A stretch of 64,000 bases of DNA from Gleimia sp. 6138-11-ORH1 (GTDB taxonomy: Bacteria > Actinomycetota > Actinomycetes > Actinomycetales > Actinomycetaceae). Positions 63,640 through 64,000 of the stretch are shown piece by piece (positions within the stretch are counted from its first letter, which is position 1; each line of letters starts with the position of its first letter). Under the pieces are notes generated by a model. The model was not told the DNA's origin. It did no database searches and worked only from the letters and a program-made list of their open reading frames with translations. Position numbers and translations under genes: made by a program. The stretch lies in NCBI RefSeq assembly GCF_024814355.1, contig NZ_JANUXV010000003.1:1-64000 (forward strand). Direction: 5' to 3'.

Positions 63640-64000
63640 ATGAAAAGAAGAAAAAAGACAGCGGTAATCTCAGCTGCCGGAAAACGCGACACACGCCTGG
63701 TCATGCTTGGGCGCATCGGATATGCTAGCGCAGTAGCACTCACCCTGCTCACCTTAGCGCAAATCATCGGCAACTACCCACAAAACAGTGCAGAAATCCC
63801 CACAAATTGGCAAATAATCGCACTTAGCTGCGGAATAATCCTGGCTTTCGCCGCCTCATTCTTTGAACTTTGGTACGGTGGCAGAGCCGCCCGCCAAGAA
63901 GAAAAACGCATCCGCCACAACCTGCTCAACCGACTGTTTGCCCAACAGAGGTCCTTACACATAAAAGCTGAAGATAGTAACGACTCTGCAAACGACGGAC
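63640..64000 (+). CDS. ABC exporter N-terminus (partial)
   Basis: The first 120 codons are present; the gene runs off the window. After a basic N-terminus (MKRRKK) come two hydrophobic segments (about residues 22-42 and 58-80) and a polar stretch RAARQEEKRIRHNLLNRLF, which is typical of the intracellular loop after helix 2 in ABC exporter membrane domains. The upstream iron box suggests a siderophore or heme transporter of the IrtA/B kind. The ATPase domain is not visible, so the family call is provisional. Confidence 0.6.
   Translation, partial: MKRRKKTAVISAAGKRDTRLVMLGRIGYASAVALTLLTLAQIIGNYPQNSAEIPTNWQIIALSCGIILAFAASFFELWYGGRAARQEEKRIRHNLLNRLFAQQRSLHIKAEDSNDSANDG

Overview
The window looks like chromosomal DNA of a moderate-G+C actinobacterium, most likely in or near the Actinomycetaceae. 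The assignment is inferred from gene content and order: a DUF3516 Ski2-like helicase, the rnhB-DUF2469 pair, tRNA-Gln/tRNA-Glu beside an IclR regulator, an ileS T-box of the translational actinobacterial kind, apparently leaderless genes, a valine/isoleucine-rich ilv leader peptide and a DtxR/IdeR-like operator. The species is not identified.

Layout. 1-117 is the 5S gene ending an rRNA operon, followed by a terminator and a repeat-rich spacer. 742-6247 holds a heterodimeric ABC exporter and an AspT/YidE-type transporter. 6391-14359 is the branched-chain amino-acid region: a 22-bp-period repeat array, a leader peptide with attenuator, ilvB-ilvN-ilvC, ilvE and, on the other strand, ilvD. Between ilvE and ilvD lie remnants of an ABC ATPase and of rsgA. 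14360-17893 has a small ORF, a YggS-type PLP protein, purT, a decayed CPBP protease gene and a second broken purT tail. 17893-27433 carries the DUF3516 helicase, an AGCS amino-acid symporter behind a leader with a terminator, a FAH-family enzyme, hrpB and a MalY/PatB-type lyase. 27636-32371 has gltX, an AT-rich KAP P-loop NTPase (the clearest accessory gene), a decayed stretch and two tRNAs. 32556-38053 has an IclR regulator, murA, plsC, ddl, an uncharacterised ATP-grasp protein and tRNA-His. 38116-46508 has T-box-controlled ileS, folC, dhaKLM and ndk. 46610-63451 is housekeeping: smc, ftsY, ffh, an amidohydrolase, rpsP-khpA-rimM-trmD, then an inverted block rplS-lepB-rnhB-DUF2469, then yraN-comM-dprA. 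The window ends inside an ABC exporter gene preceded by an iron-box-like site.

How the genes work together. ilvB/N/C/D/E form a complete route from pyruvate (or pyruvate plus 2-oxobutyrate) to valine and isoleucine. leuCD, usually next to the IclR gene in this phylum, are absent there. dhaKLM is a full PTS-dependent dihydroxyacetone kinase. ftsY and ffh form the SRP pathway, which feeds LepB.

Most notable signals. (1) The octamer CGAGGGCG occurs 33 times on the two strands, about 15-fold over chance, often preceded by a T/C-rich run; one cluster is a six-unit tandem array. (2) A 22-bp-phased repeat array precedes the ilv leader, and related units lie upstream of the AGCS symporter. (3) The rplS-lepB-rnhB-DUF2469 block is inverted in place. 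(4) TrmD carries an extra C-terminal domain.
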